Shown here one piece after another: positions 45,563-53,371 of a stretch of DNA of 64,000 bases (position 1 is the first letter of the stretch; every line of letters starts with the position of its first letter). The DNA is from Methylorubrum sp. B1-46 (GTDB taxonomy: Bacteria; Pseudomonadota; Alphaproteobacteria; Rhizobiales; Beijerinckiaceae). The notes beneath the pieces are model-generated. The model saw only the letters and a program-made list of their open reading frames with translations, did not search any database and was not told the origin of the DNA. The position numbers were made by a program, and so were the translations under genes. The DNA lies in the NCBI RefSeq assembly GCF_021117295.1, contig NZ_CP088247.1, forward strand, positions 1,689,001 through 1,753,000, in the 5' to 3' direction.

Positions 45563-45928
45563 GGAGCGGCGCTCGCGCTTCCACGAGCGCAGCGTTCGGG
45601 CCTGCGCGAATTTCGCGTGTCCGGTGAGGACGTTCGACGACGCTTCGATCGAGCGGTGAGCCGACTCAAGGGCGCCGATGCGGTTTCGCGGTCGGCTGCC
45701 GCGAAGGCTTGTGCCGTATTCAATTGGGCCCGCCAGGAGTTGCCAGGACCGACTTCGATCGCTAAATTCCTGAAAAGGTTGAAGTTTTCAATCATTCTAA
45801 TCTGCGATCGCCTCAAATCGGCCGGTTTCCGGTGGCTTTGAGCGGCGCGAATGATCGGAAGGCTTCGGGCTCCGCCGGTTCTCACGGGCCAGCATTTCCG
45901 ACAGGCACGACAGGTTGCGATCGCCCGC
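45563..45928. other. Intergenic region upstream of bfd
   Basis: No gene I can support. The right half is AT-rich, contains the Irr-box-like sequence at 45785-45801, and probably carries the bfd-bfr promoter. Confidence 0.5.
45785..45801 (+). promoter_or_regulatory. Irr/ICE-box-like sequence upstream of bfd
   Basis: TTTTCAATCATTCTAAT resembles the rhizobial iron control element (TTTAGAA-N3-TTCTAAA) with three mismatches, about 128 bases before bfd. A second such sequence, TTTGGGATCATTCCAAA, is at about 46149-46165 in the end of bfd, before bfr. Weak by itself; noted because both neighbours are iron-storage genes. Confidence 0.25.
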
Positions 45929-46198
45929 ATGATTGTCTGCTCTTGCAACGTCCTCTCCGACGGACAGGTGCGCGCGTGCCTGCAACCGGGTCCGGGCTGT
46001 CCCCGCACTCCGGCCCAGGTCTATGGCTGCCTCGGCTGCAGCCCGAAATGCGGTCGCTGCGCCCGCACCATCCGCTCGATCCTGCGCAAGGCCATGGATG
46101 AGGCCGCGCCCGCTCACGCTTGCTCGACCACGTGCGAAGCGTCTTGCAGTTTGGGATCATTCCAAACTACAAGGGAGCGGGAGGGCGTCGCAGCCTGA
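45929..46198 (+). CDS. bfd: Bacterioferritin-associated ferredoxin
   Basis: An 89-residue [2Fe-2S] protein that reduces and releases iron from bacterioferritin. The ligands are in VCSCNV (residues 4-6) and GCLGCSPKCGRC (about 34-44), as in BFD-like domains. The C-terminal tail has further cysteines (CSTTCEASC), which is unusual. The start ATG at 45929 matches the family's short N-terminus. bfr follows after 44 bases. Confidence 0.9.
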   Translation: MIVCSCNVLSDGQVRACLQPGPGCPRTPAQVYGCLGCSPKCGRCARTIRSILRKAMDEAAPAHACSTTCEASCSLGSFQTTREREGVAA

Positions 46199-46242
46199 GA
46201 CGAGCGGTCGCTCGTCCCGACGCCTCACGAGGAGAGTGACGG

Positions 46243-46740
46243 ATGAAGGGCGATGCCAAGGTCATCGAGTATCTGAACCGGGGCCTGCGCAGCGAGCTGA
46301 CGGCCGTCAACCAGTACTGGCTGCACTTCCGCCTGCTGAACGATTGGGGCTACGTCGACCTCGCCAAGTTTTGGCGCAAGGAGTCGATCGAGGAGATGAA
46401 CCACGCCGACCGGTTCATCGACCGGATCCTGTTCCTCGACGGCTTCCCGAACCTGCAGGAGCTCGACCCGCTGCGGATCGGCCAGAACGTGCAGGAGATT
46501 ATCGAGTGCGATCTCGCCGCCGAGAACGAGGCGCGCGCGCTCTATCTCGAAGCCGCCAAGTACTGCGATTCGATCAACGACCGCGTCTCCAAGCGGCTGT
46601 TCGAGGATCTGGCTGAGGACGAGGAAGGCCATATCGACTTCCTTGAGACGCAGCTCGACCTGATCGGCCAGATCGGCCTGCCGCTCTACGCCCAGCGCCA
46701 TGTCGGCGGCCTGGAGCAGATCGCGCCCGAGAAGGAGTGA
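46243..46740 (+). CDS. bfr: Bacterioferritin
   Basis: Iron-storage and detoxification protein forming a 24-subunit haem-containing shell. The 165-residue product matches family length and starts [15 protein letters not shown]. Ferroxidase ligands are present (Glu18, Glu51, His54 in EEMNHADR, Glu94 in AAENEAR, and EDEEGH), as is Met52, the haem ligand. It is paired with bfd, its reductase partner. Confidence 0.96.
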   Translation: MKGDAKVIEYLNRGLRSELTAVNQYWLHFRLLNDWGYVDLAKFWRKESIEEMNHADRFIDRILFLDGFPNLQELDPLRIGQNVQEIIECDLAAENEARALYLEAAKYCDSINDRVSKRLFEDLAEDEEGHIDFLETQLDLIGQIGLPLYAQRHVGGLEQIAPEKE

Positions 46741-46750
46741 TCCTTCCTGT

Positions 46751-46772
46751 CCCCTCCCCGCGCGGGGAGGGG
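46751..46772. terminator. 22-base perfect palindrome between convergent bfr and msrA
   Basis: CCCCTCCCCGC followed by its exact complement. It is the same C/G-box type as the hairpin at 20865-20890 and also lies between convergent genes. No U-run, so terminator function is uncertain. Confidence 0.4.
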
Positions 46773-46780
46773 AGCCCCGG

Positions 46781-47527
46781 TCAGACCGGCGGGCGGCCGA
46801 CCAGAACCGGCTGCGCGTTCGCCCGCTCGGGGAACAGCGTCTTCAGGTCCCGCAGCTTCGGCGCGTCGTTGGCGACGATGTAGCTGTTGGTCGGGTGGAG
46901 CGTCATGTAATCTTGGTGGTAGCCTTCCGCCGGGTAGAAGGCGCCGGACTCGATCTTCGTGGCGATGGGTTTCGAGAACGCCTTCGTCTCATCGAGTTGG
47001 GCGATGTAGGCCCTGGCCACCCTCGCCTGCTCAGCATCCGCGGGGAAGAGGGCCGAGCGGTATTGCGGGCCGGTATCCGGACCCTGCCGGTTCACCTCGG
47101 TCGGATCGAGCGCCACCGAGAAGAAGATCTGCAACAGCTCGTCGTAGCGCACCACCGCCGGATCGTAGGTCACCTGCACCGCTTCCGCGTGCCCGGTGCG
47201 GCCGGTGCCGACCTCGTCGTAACGGGCGCTCGCCCGCGTGCCGCCGGCATAGCCGGAGACCGCGTTCTTCACGCCCTTCACGTGCTGGAACACGCCCTGC
47301 ACGCCCCAGAAGCAGCCGCCGGCGAAGGTCGCCGTGCGCAGGTTCGCGCCGCCCTTCGCTTCATCCCCGGCTGGCGCCCGAGCCGTGACCGCCGCCTCGG
47401 GCAGGCGCCGTCCGCCCTCCTCCGCCGCAGCGGAGATCGGGGGCAGGGCCGCGCCGGCGAGCAGGGTGAGGCCGGCCAAACCGCCGATGACGTAGGAGGC
47501 CCGCGGGCGGAAGCGTTCGCGCGTCAT
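46781..47527 (-). CDS. msrA: Peptide methionine (S)-S-oxide reductase, exported
   Basis: Reduces the S-epimer of methionine sulfoxide in proteins. The 248-residue product has an N-terminal signal or membrane anchor (SYVIGGLAGLTLLAGAALP, about residues 11-29), then the catalytic GGCFWG (about 69-74), GYAGG, and the C-terminal EGYHQDY. The export signal places it in the periplasm, like its neighbour msrB, which lies 41 bases upstream on the same strand. Confidence 0.92.
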   Translation of the reverse strand: MTRERFRPRASYVIGGLAGLTLLAGAALPPISAAAEEGGRRLPEAAVTARAPAGDEAKGGANLRTATFAGGCFWGVQGVFQHVKGVKNAVSGYAGGTRASARYDEVGTGRTGHAEAVQVTYDPAVVRYDELLQIFFSVALDPTEVNRQGPDTGPQYRSALFPADAEQARVARAYIAQLDETKAFSKPIATKIESGAFYPAEGYHQDYMTLHPTNSYIVANDAPKLRDLKTLFPERANAQPVLVGRPPV

Positions 47528-47568
47528 GGTCGTGCTCCTCGGATGTGGTCCTTGTTCCGGCCCGCCTG

Positions 47569-48072
47569 TCAGGCCGGGCCGTCGGCGGCGGGCTCGAAGC
47601 GCAGGGAGACGCCGTTCATGCAGTAGCGCAGGCCGGTCGGCTTCGGTCCGTCCTCGAAGACGTGGCCGAGATGGCCGCCGCAGCGGCGGCAATGCACCTC
47701 CGTGCGGCGCATGCCGTAGGCGGTATCGACCTGGGTACCGACCGCGTCGGGAAGGGGTTCGAAGAAGCTCGGCCAGCCGGTGCCGCTCTCGAACTTGGTC
47801 TTGGAGGAGAACAGCGGCAGGTCGCAGCCGGCGCAGGAGAAGCGGCCCGCGCGCTTCTCACCGTTGAGCGGACTTGTATAGGCCCGCTCGGTGCCGTGCT
47901 CGCGCAACACCCGGTAGGCCTCGGGCGAGAGCCGCGCGCGCCATTCGGCCTCGGATCTCTCGATCTCGAAGCCTGCCGCGACGGCGGGAGAAGCCGATAG
48001 GCCCGTGAGACGGGCGGCGGCGAGCAGGCCGAGCAACGAGGCGCCGGCTCGCAAGGTCTGGCGGCGGTTCAT
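47569..48072 (-). CDS. msrB: Peptide methionine (R)-S-oxide reductase, exported
   Basis: Reduces the R-epimer of methionine sulfoxide. The 167-residue product has a twin-arginine signal (MNRRQTLRAGASLLGLLAAA), zinc-site cysteines in CAGCD and HCRRCGGHLGH, and the catalytic RYCMNGVSLRF at the end. The pair msrB-msrA would repair both epimers outside the cytosol; the electron donor is not in the window. Confidence 0.93.
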   Translation of the reverse strand: MNRRQTLRAGASLLGLLAAARLTGLSASPAVAAGFEIERSEAEWRARLSPEAYRVLREHGTERAYTSPLNGEKRAGRFSCAGCDLPLFSSKTKFESGTGWPSFFEPLPDAVGTQVDTAYGMRRTEVHCRRCGGHLGHVFEDGPKPTGLRYCMNGVSLRFEPAADGPA

Positions 48073-48761
48073 GCGCGGAACTCCGACCGATCAGGCCCGG
48101 CGGTGCGGGCGGCGAGTAAAGGATCATCAATCGCGCGCAATCGATAGCACGGAAGGGCCTCGGCCGCCGCGAAGACGAACCGCCGCAGGTCTCCGTGCAG
48201 GGATGCGGGCGGCCTCACTGACACGGGTGCGAAAAGAACAAAGAAAACCCCGCGGCCGGTGAAGGCGCGGGGCGAGGAGGGTTGGTGTATGACATCCTCG
48301 GAGGGACATCCGAGGCAGGAGCAGCGTTAAGGCGCAGCCGCCTGGCCCGCACTGACATCCGTTAGGGTTGCGCCGGTCCTTGCGGTAAAACCCGGCGGCG
48401 TCATCGCGGAGCGCGCGGCCGGGTTCGGCCCGCCCCAAGACCTCGCCGCTCGCGGCCATGTCCCGTCGAGCGCGTTCGATGCCGGCTCGCTGTCCGCTCC
48501 GCGGCGGGACCGTTCGTGGCGGCGGAGAACCGGAGCCGAGGGCATGTGCGCCGCGGCACCGTCGTCCGGTCCGCCCGCCGCGTCGCCGCACCCCGGCGCG
48601 TTGACGCTCGGGGATGTGCACATTACCTCCTTGGGTCAGCCGGCCAAGACAGGCTCTCAAGGTACGCGCTCGGGTGCAACCGTGACCGCCCGCACGACTG
48701 GCGGGACGGTCGATGCCGGGCCGCTCGGGACCGGTTCCAGGGCCGGCACCCGGGACATACC
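48073..48761. other. Divergent intergenic region between msrB and metX
   Basis: Nearly 700 bases with no supported gene. Contains the minus-strand small-RNA-like structure at 48231-48330. The stretch upstream of metX (48340-48761) is GC-rich with small hairpins, and I see no match to the SAM-II riboswitch consensus. Confidence 0.5.
48231..48330 (-). ncRNA. Candidate small RNA ending in a rho-independent terminator
   Basis: On the minus strand a hairpin CCTCGGA/TCCGAGG (48315-48296) is followed by an unpaired stretch with CCCTCCTCG. Then comes a stem CCCCGCG/CGCGGGG (48272-48248) and a U-rich tail TTTTCTTTGTTCTTTTC (to 48231). No gene precedes the terminator. The C-rich unpaired segment is complementary to a Shine-Dalgarno sequence, as in some alphaproteobacterial small RNAs. 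The 5' end and promoter are unknown. Confidence 0.45.
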
Positions 48762-49979
48762 ATGGATTCCACCCTCACCCCGAACGCCGAGCGCGACGCC
48801 GAGACCGTCCGGCGGGAGAGCGCGCGCCGGGCGGTCTACGAGGCCTCGCCGGCCTCCGACCCGCGCAGCCCGGTGATGCTGTTCTCCGCCGACGAGCCGC
48901 TGGCCATGGATTCCGGCGCGCGCCTCGGACCCTTCCAGATCGCCTACCAGACCGCCGGCACCCTCAACGCCGCCCGCTCGAACGCGGTTCTGATCTGCCA
49001 CGCCCTCACCGGCGACCAACATTTCGGCCAACCCCACCCCGTGACGGGCAAGCCCGGCTGGTGGGAGACGCTGGTGGGGCCGGGCAAGCCGGTCGATACG
49101 AACCGCTACTTCGTCGTCTGCTCCAACGTCATCGGCTCCTGCATGGGCTCGACCGGGCCCGCCTCGCTCAATCCGGAGACCGGCCGCCCCTACGGGCTCG
49201 ACTTTCCCCTGGTGACGATCCGCGACATGGTCCGCGCCCAGGCGATGCTGCTCGACCGGCTCGGCATTTCGGACCTGTTCCTCTGCATCGGCGGCTCGAT
49301 GGGCGGGATGCAGGTGCTGCAATGGGCCTCGCTCTTCCCCGAGCGGGTCTTTGCGGCGATGCCGATCGCCACCGGCGCGCGCCACTCGGCGCAGAACATC
49401 GCCTTCCACGAGGTCGGCCGGCAGGCGATCATGGCCGATCCCGCCTGGGCCGACGGGCGCTACCTCGAAGCCGGCACGCGGCCGGCCAAGGGGCTCGGCG
49501 TCGCGCGGATGGGCGCACACATCACCTACCTGTCCGAGCCGGCCCTGCACCGCAAGTTCGGCCGCCGCCTGCAGAACCGGGCGGCGCCGACCTTCTCCTT
49601 CAACGCCGATTTCCAGATCGAGAGCTACCTGCGCCACCAGGGGCTCAGCTTCGTCGAGCGCTTCGATGCCAACGCCTACCTGTATCTCACGCGGGCGATG
49701 GACTATTTCGACCTCGCCGAGGACCATGGCGGGGTGCTGGCCAACGCCTTCCGCGGCTCCAAAACCCGCTTCTGCGTGATGTCCTTCACTTCGGACTGGC
49801 TGTTCCCGACCGCCGATTCCCGCGCCATCGTCCACGCGCTCAACGCCGTGGCGGCTCCCGTCGCCTTCGTCGAAGTCGAGAGCGACAAGGGCCACGACGC
49901 CTTCCTGCTCGACGAGCCGGCGATGTTCTCCGCGGCACAAGGCTTCATCGACGCGGCGGCCCGCGCCCGAGGACTCTAG
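48762..49979 (+). CDS. metX: Homoserine O-acetyltransferase (MetX)
   Basis: Acyl-CoA-dependent activation of homoserine in methionine synthesis. The 405-residue alpha/beta hydrolase has the nucleophile elbow [13 protein letters not shown] (Ser near residue 172), CHALTGDQH, the catalytic Asp in FTSDWLFP and His in DKGHDAF. I start at the ATG at 48762; the upstream part of the open frame is not conserved. metW begins five bases after the stop, so the two are co-transcribed as in other alphaproteobacteria. The acyl donor (acetyl or succinyl) cannot be proven from sequence alone. Confidence 0.94.
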   Translation: MDSTLTPNAERDAETVRRESARRAVYEASPASDPRSPVMLFSADEPLAMDSGARLGPFQIAYQTAGTLNAARSNAVLICHALTGDQHFGQPHPVTGKPGWWETLVGPGKPVDTNRYFVVCSNVIGSCMGSTGPASLNPETGRPYGLDFPLVTIRDMVRAQAMLLDRLGISDLFLCIGGSMGGMQVLQWASLFPERVFAAMPIATGARHSAQNIAFHEVGRQAIMADPAWADGRYLEAGTRPAKGLGVARMGAHITYLSEPALHRKFGRRLQNRAAPTFSFNADFQIESYLRHQGLSFVERFDANAYLYLTRAMDYFDLAEDHGGVLANAFRGSKTRFCVMSFTSDWLFPTADSRAIVHALNAVAAPVAFVEVESDKGHDAFLLDEPAMFSAAQGFIDAAARARGL

Positions 49980-49984
49980 ACACG

Positions 49985-50671
49985 ATGAGCGAGAGCTTCA
50001 CAGACGCCGCCTCCGGCGTGCCGTGGGACGCTGCCGAGTCCCTGCCCCGCGGCGAGGGCGCGGCGCGCATCGACCACATTGTCGTGCTCGGCCTCGTGCC
50101 GCCGGGGGCGCGGGTCCTCGATATCGGCTGCGGCGACGGCTCGCTGCTGGCGCTGCTGCGCGACCGGCGCGGCGTCGATGGCCGCGGCATCGAGTTGTCG
50201 CGCGAGGGCGTCAACGCCTGCCTCGCCCGCGGCCTGCCGGTGATCCAAGGCGACGCCGACACCGATCTCGCCAACTACCCCGACGACGCCTTCGACGTGG
50301 TGGTTCTGTCCCAGACCATCCAGGCGACCCGCAACCCGCGCATCGTGCTGGAGCACCTGCTGCGGATCGGGCGGCAGGTCATCATCTCGTTCCCAAATTT
50401 CGGCCATTGGCGGGTGCGGGCCGAACTCGCCTTCCGCGGCCGGATGCCCGTCACCGAGATCATGCCGGAGACGTGGTACGAGACCCCCAACATCCACCAC
50501 TGCACGATCCGCGACTTCGTCGGCCTCTGCCGCGACGTCGGCGCCCGCATCGAGAAGGCCACCGCTCTCGACGCGCGGGGGCGCCCGATGCGCTTCTCGA
50601 TGCCGTGGTGGTTCTGGAACCTGATCGGCGCGCAGGGGGTGTTCTTGCTCAGGCGCGGCAGGCGGGGGTGA
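49985..50671 (+). CDS. metW: MetW, methyltransferase-like methionine biosynthesis protein
   Basis: A 228-residue protein with a SAM-binding Rossmann motif VLDIGCGDGSLLALL (about residues 44-58), SREGVNACLARG and the MetW-specific VVLSQTIQATRNP and SFPNFGHWRVR. It works with MetX in homoserine activation; its own methyltransferase reaction is undefined. Directly downstream of metX. Its end marks the left edge of the AT-rich insertion. Confidence 0.92.
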   Translation: MSESFTDAASGVPWDAAESLPRGEGAARIDHIVVLGLVPPGARVLDIGCGDGSLLALLRDRRGVDGRGIELSREGVNACLARGLPVIQGDADTDLANYPDDAFDVVVLSQTIQATRNPRIVLEHLLRIGRQVIISFPNFGHWRVRAELAFRGRMPVTEIMPETWYETPNIHHCTIRDFVGLCRDVGARIEKATALDARGRPMRFSMPWWFWNLIGAQGVFLLRRGRRG

Positions 50672-50901
50672 GTGGATTGCTTCCGCAGGGTGGGGCTTGA
50701 TTCATGAAGAATTCCTGCCCGAGTGCATAATGCTCGCTATGTCAGCAAGTTGGTCGTGAGTGCAGTCAGCAGCGTGACGAAATTGTCGCGCTCAGCCGTT
50801 GCGCGGCAAAAGGAGTTTATTTCTCCTACCTAACGTATCGAAGCGCATGTAACGTTGCCTCTAGCCAGAACAGACAACACTCGTATACGACTTCACCACT
50901 C

Positions 50902-51816
50902 ATGAGTATAATCAATGCGTTTTTGCGCATCCTCAGAGACTTGTTTCTTAAGAACTCTTGGTTTGTTGGAGTAATAGGTGTCATTTTTGCCGGTGTTGGC
51001 GGAGTTATAACGAATGCCACATCGGGCCCCGTTTTTTCTAAAGTATGCGGCGAAGGTAATTTCTGCACGACCGGCGTTTTTGAATTTATGTTCTACAGGA
51101 TAGAAGGGTGGATGATATCTGTTGGAATTTTAGCGTCCTCTTTTAGTGCATACATTGGCTACAAGGATAAGGATGAGATCGAAAAGCTTTCGCGAGAATT
51201 AGAAATAAAATCCGAAGAAATCTCTCAGCTCAATGAATTCAATACAGAAATCACCTCAGATCTAAGCCTGAAGACAGTAAATACTTTCGAGGTCTTCAGT
51301 TTAATATTAAAGACGCTGGCGGCGGAATTGGGTCTGAAGGAGGAAGATAGAATATCGATATACAAGGTTTCAGAAGATCACTTTTTCTTAATCGGTAGGT
51401 ATTCAACCAATCAATCTTACAGGAGGATTGGAAGAAATTATTATCCTAGGCAGGAAGGAATACTAGAAAAAGCCTTTGAGAGATCGTGGTTTCAAGCCGA
51501 TCTAGGTGTTTCATATGCAGATAATAACGCGCGACGGAAGAAATATGCGGATGAGCAGCTTAGAAAATTTAGGATACCAGTACAAACTGCTAATAGATTT
51601 AATATGAAGTCGAGATGTTATCGTGCGTTATCAATTAAAGATGGTGGCCTTGGCGAGCCGGTTGCGATTGTATGCATTGAAAGTACCGGCATTAAGTCTC
51701 TTAACCATTTGAATAGAGAAATGATGGAAGCTCGTTTTTCTCCGTTTGCCATTTTTTTGCTGGCCCTTGAACATCACGTCCCTTCTATGGATAATGCTAT
51801 GAGGCAGGGACTCTGA
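50902..51816 (+). CDS. Two-transmembrane, coiled-coil, GAF-like protein (island gene 1)
   Basis: A 304-residue protein. Two hydrophobic segments lie at about residues 18-40 and 70-88, with a loop holding two cysteines between them. A charged coiled coil (KDEIEKLSRELEIKSEEISQ) runs to about 125. The C-terminal part (about 125-297) has alternating strands and helices that read like a GAF domain: ISIYKVSEDHFFLIGRYST, EGILEKAF, a Lys/Arg-rich centre, and EPVAIVCIEST near the end. I infer a membrane sensor or effector. Codon use is foreign. It ends one base before the Panacea-like gene, indicating a two-gene unit. Confidence 0.75.
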   Translation: MSIINAFLRILRDLFLKNSWFVGVIGVIFAGVGGVITNATSGPVFSKVCGEGNFCTTGVFEFMFYRIEGWMISVGILASSFSAYIGYKDKDEIEKLSRELEIKSEEISQLNEFNTEITSDLSLKTVNTFEVFSLILKTLAAELGLKEEDRISIYKVSEDHFFLIGRYSTNQSYRRIGRNYYPRQEGILEKAFERSWFQADLGVSYADNNARRKKYADEQLRKFRIPVQTANRFNMKSRCYRALSIKDGGLGEPVAIVCIESTGIKSLNHLNREMMEARFSPFAIFLLALEHHVPSMDNAMRQGL

Positions 51817-51817
51817 C

Positions 51818-52264
51818 ATGGAACAGGCGGCCGATCTGCTCAAGCACCTTGATGTTGACAAGCATATCAGTGTGCATGATTATCCTAAGTTAATATTTCT
51901 GATATATCTTGCTGACTGGAAATCGGCCATCGAGCGTGGATCAACGATATCAGGATCTGATTGGAAGCGGCTGAAATGGGGGCCTTTCTCTAGAGACCTC
52001 TTCGCAAAGATCGTGACATACCGAAACTCCCTAGCGCATGGGGCTCCTAATTCAGTAACTAGCAAGATTGACACTGAGAGTGCAATGATATTGGAAAATA
52101 TAAAGAAAAGCTATATGCATTACAACTATGAAAAATTACTAGATTTGATACTTTCGACTTATCCTATGGTTCGGCAAAGCAATGAGCAAAGCTTGAATTT
52201 ACCTGCTCTTGCCGAGATATACAAAAAAGATTTCCGTAAGGCTCGCGAGAGAGTCGGGGCGTGA
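51818..52264 (+). CDS. Panacea (DUF4065)-like protein (island gene 2)
   Basis: A 148-residue protein. KLIFLIYLADWKSAIERGSTIS and then WKRLKWGPFSRDLFAKI (about residues 24-65) match the core of Panacea domains: a leading Lys-Leu helix, YLAD, a short loop and the xxWGPF turn. These occur in SocA-like antitoxins and in the PanA antitoxins that pair with many different toxins. By analogy this could neutralise the membrane protein encoded one base upstream. No toxin fold is seen in this protein itself. Confidence 0.7.
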   Translation: MEQAADLLKHLDVDKHISVHDYPKLIFLIYLADWKSAIERGSTISGSDWKRLKWGPFSRDLFAKIVTYRNSLAHGAPNSVTSKIDTESAMILENIKKSYMHYNYEKLLDLILSTYPMVRQSNEQSLNLPALAEIYKKDFRKARERVGA

Positions 52265-52406
52265 AAGACAGTCGGATCTAATCAAACTTTTTATATCAAG
52301 ACTATACTTAAATATCAAGTTTGATGCGGATCAAATGTATGCCACGATACTCAATAGAAGAGCGCAGTTATTTTTAAAATCCCTTTCTATCAATACTTGA
52401 GATAAA

Positions 52407-53198
52407 TTAAAGTCCTTCCGTGGTGTCCGCGGCCGGCGTCGAGCCGCCCATCGCCACGGCGACGGGGTAGCCGTGGCGGGCGAGGTCGGCCCGGCCCTCG
52501 GCGAGCAGCGCGTCGGAGGCCGTCTCGATCCGCGTCTGCACCTCTTTGAGGAAGTCGCTGCGGGACAGGCCCGGCGGAATGACCGGCAGGAACTCAATCA
52601 CCGTCGTGCCCGGCATCCGGCGGAAGCCCCTGCGGCGCCAGTACAGCCCGGTGTTGAGCGCCACCGGCAGGCACGGCACGTTCAAGGCGGTGTAGAGGTG
52701 GGAGGCGCCCTGCTTGTAGGCCGGCGGCGCGCCGGCCGGGCGGCGGGTGCCCTCGGGAAAGATGATGAGCTGGCGCCCGTCGCGGATCGCCTGCGCCGCC
52801 GCCTTGTTCATCGCCGCCATCGCCCGCGTGCCCTTCGAGCGGTCGATCGGCACCATGCCGCCTCGGGCGAAGTACCAGCCGACCACCGGCACCCACATCA
52901 GCTCGCGCTTGAGCACGTAGCCGAAATCATCGAACGGGATCGTCAGCGCCAGCGTCTCCAGCGCCGACTGGTGCTTGGCAGCGACCAGCAGCGGACCCTT
53001 CGGAATGTTCTCCAGGCCGCGGAACTCCACCCGCGTGCCGCCGACGACCCGGAGCAACCACAGCACCGTGCGGCCCCAGAACTGCGCCACCCGGATCACG
53101 CCCTTGCGCGAGACGAATGCGGGCAGTCCCAGGATCGCGATCAGAGCGGTCGCGACGTAGAACGAGAGGTTGAAGGCGAGCGAGCGGAGGAGGAGCAT
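52407..53198 (-). CDS. plsC: 1-acyl-sn-glycerol-3-phosphate acyltransferase family protein
   Basis: Transfers an acyl chain to lysophosphatidate in phospholipid synthesis. The 263-residue product has an N-terminal membrane segment, the acyltransferase motif AKHQSALE (HxxxxE rather than the usual HxxxxD), and motif III as IIFPEGTRRPAG. Its C-terminal stop is at 52407, exactly where the AT-rich island begins, so its 3' end may have been affected; the last 13 residues (STPAADTTEG and nearby) look intact but variable. Confidence 0.88.
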   Translation of the reverse strand: MLLLRSLAFNLSFYVATALIAILGLPAFVSRKGVIRVAQFWGRTVLWLLRVVGGTRVEFRGLENIPKGPLLVAAKHQSALETLALTIPFDDFGYVLKRELMWVPVVGWYFARGGMVPIDRSKGTRAMAAMNKAAAQAIRDGRQLIIFPEGTRRPAGAPPAYKQGASHLYTALNVPCLPVALNTGLYWRRRGFRRMPGTTVIEFLPVIPPGLSRSDFLKEVQTRIETASDALLAEGRADLARHGYPVAVAMGGSTPAADTTEGL

Positions 53199-53371
53199 CG
53201 GTGGTCCGCGTGAGAGTGCCGCTCCTTTATCGCGGGTGCCCGCGCTTGCCCACCGTCGCTCTGCGGAAACCCGTCGCCGCCTGCCCGTCCGTTCGCCCGC
53301 AACAGTCCGGATTTCGAGAAGGCGAGCCTTTTCGCGGGCCCGGGGCCGAGCCCTGGTTCAGGGCCTGCCCC

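Larger units (their letters stand above)
50690..52406. other. AT-rich genomic island, about 1.7 kb
   Basis: Base composition and codon use drop abruptly from about two-thirds GC to AT-rich (many AAA, ATA, TTA, AGA codons) between metW and the plsC-like gene. It encodes two co-directional genes with no housekeeping role. A 9-pair inverted repeat ATCAAACTT/AAGTTTGAT (52281-52289, 52317-52325) follows them. No transposase, integrase, tRNA or flanking direct repeat is visible. Confidence 0.8.

Noticed and set aside
45617..45841. 74-codon frame before bfd
   Set aside because: No start signal, no family resemblance and partly in the AT-rich presumed promoter region.
48340..48761. SAM-II riboswitch in front of metX
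   Set aside because: The expected conserved core and pseudoknot sequences are not visible, although such riboswitches precede metX or metA in other Rhizobiales.
52209..52400. 63-codon frame at the right end of the AT-rich island
   Set aside because: It overlaps the end of the Panacea-like gene in another frame, has no ribosome site and covers the inverted repeat; probably non-coding.
50690..52406. Flanking direct repeats or integrase marking a mobile element
   Set aside because: I compared the edges near 50690 and 52406 and saw no duplicated target or recombinase gene, so the island is annotated by composition only.
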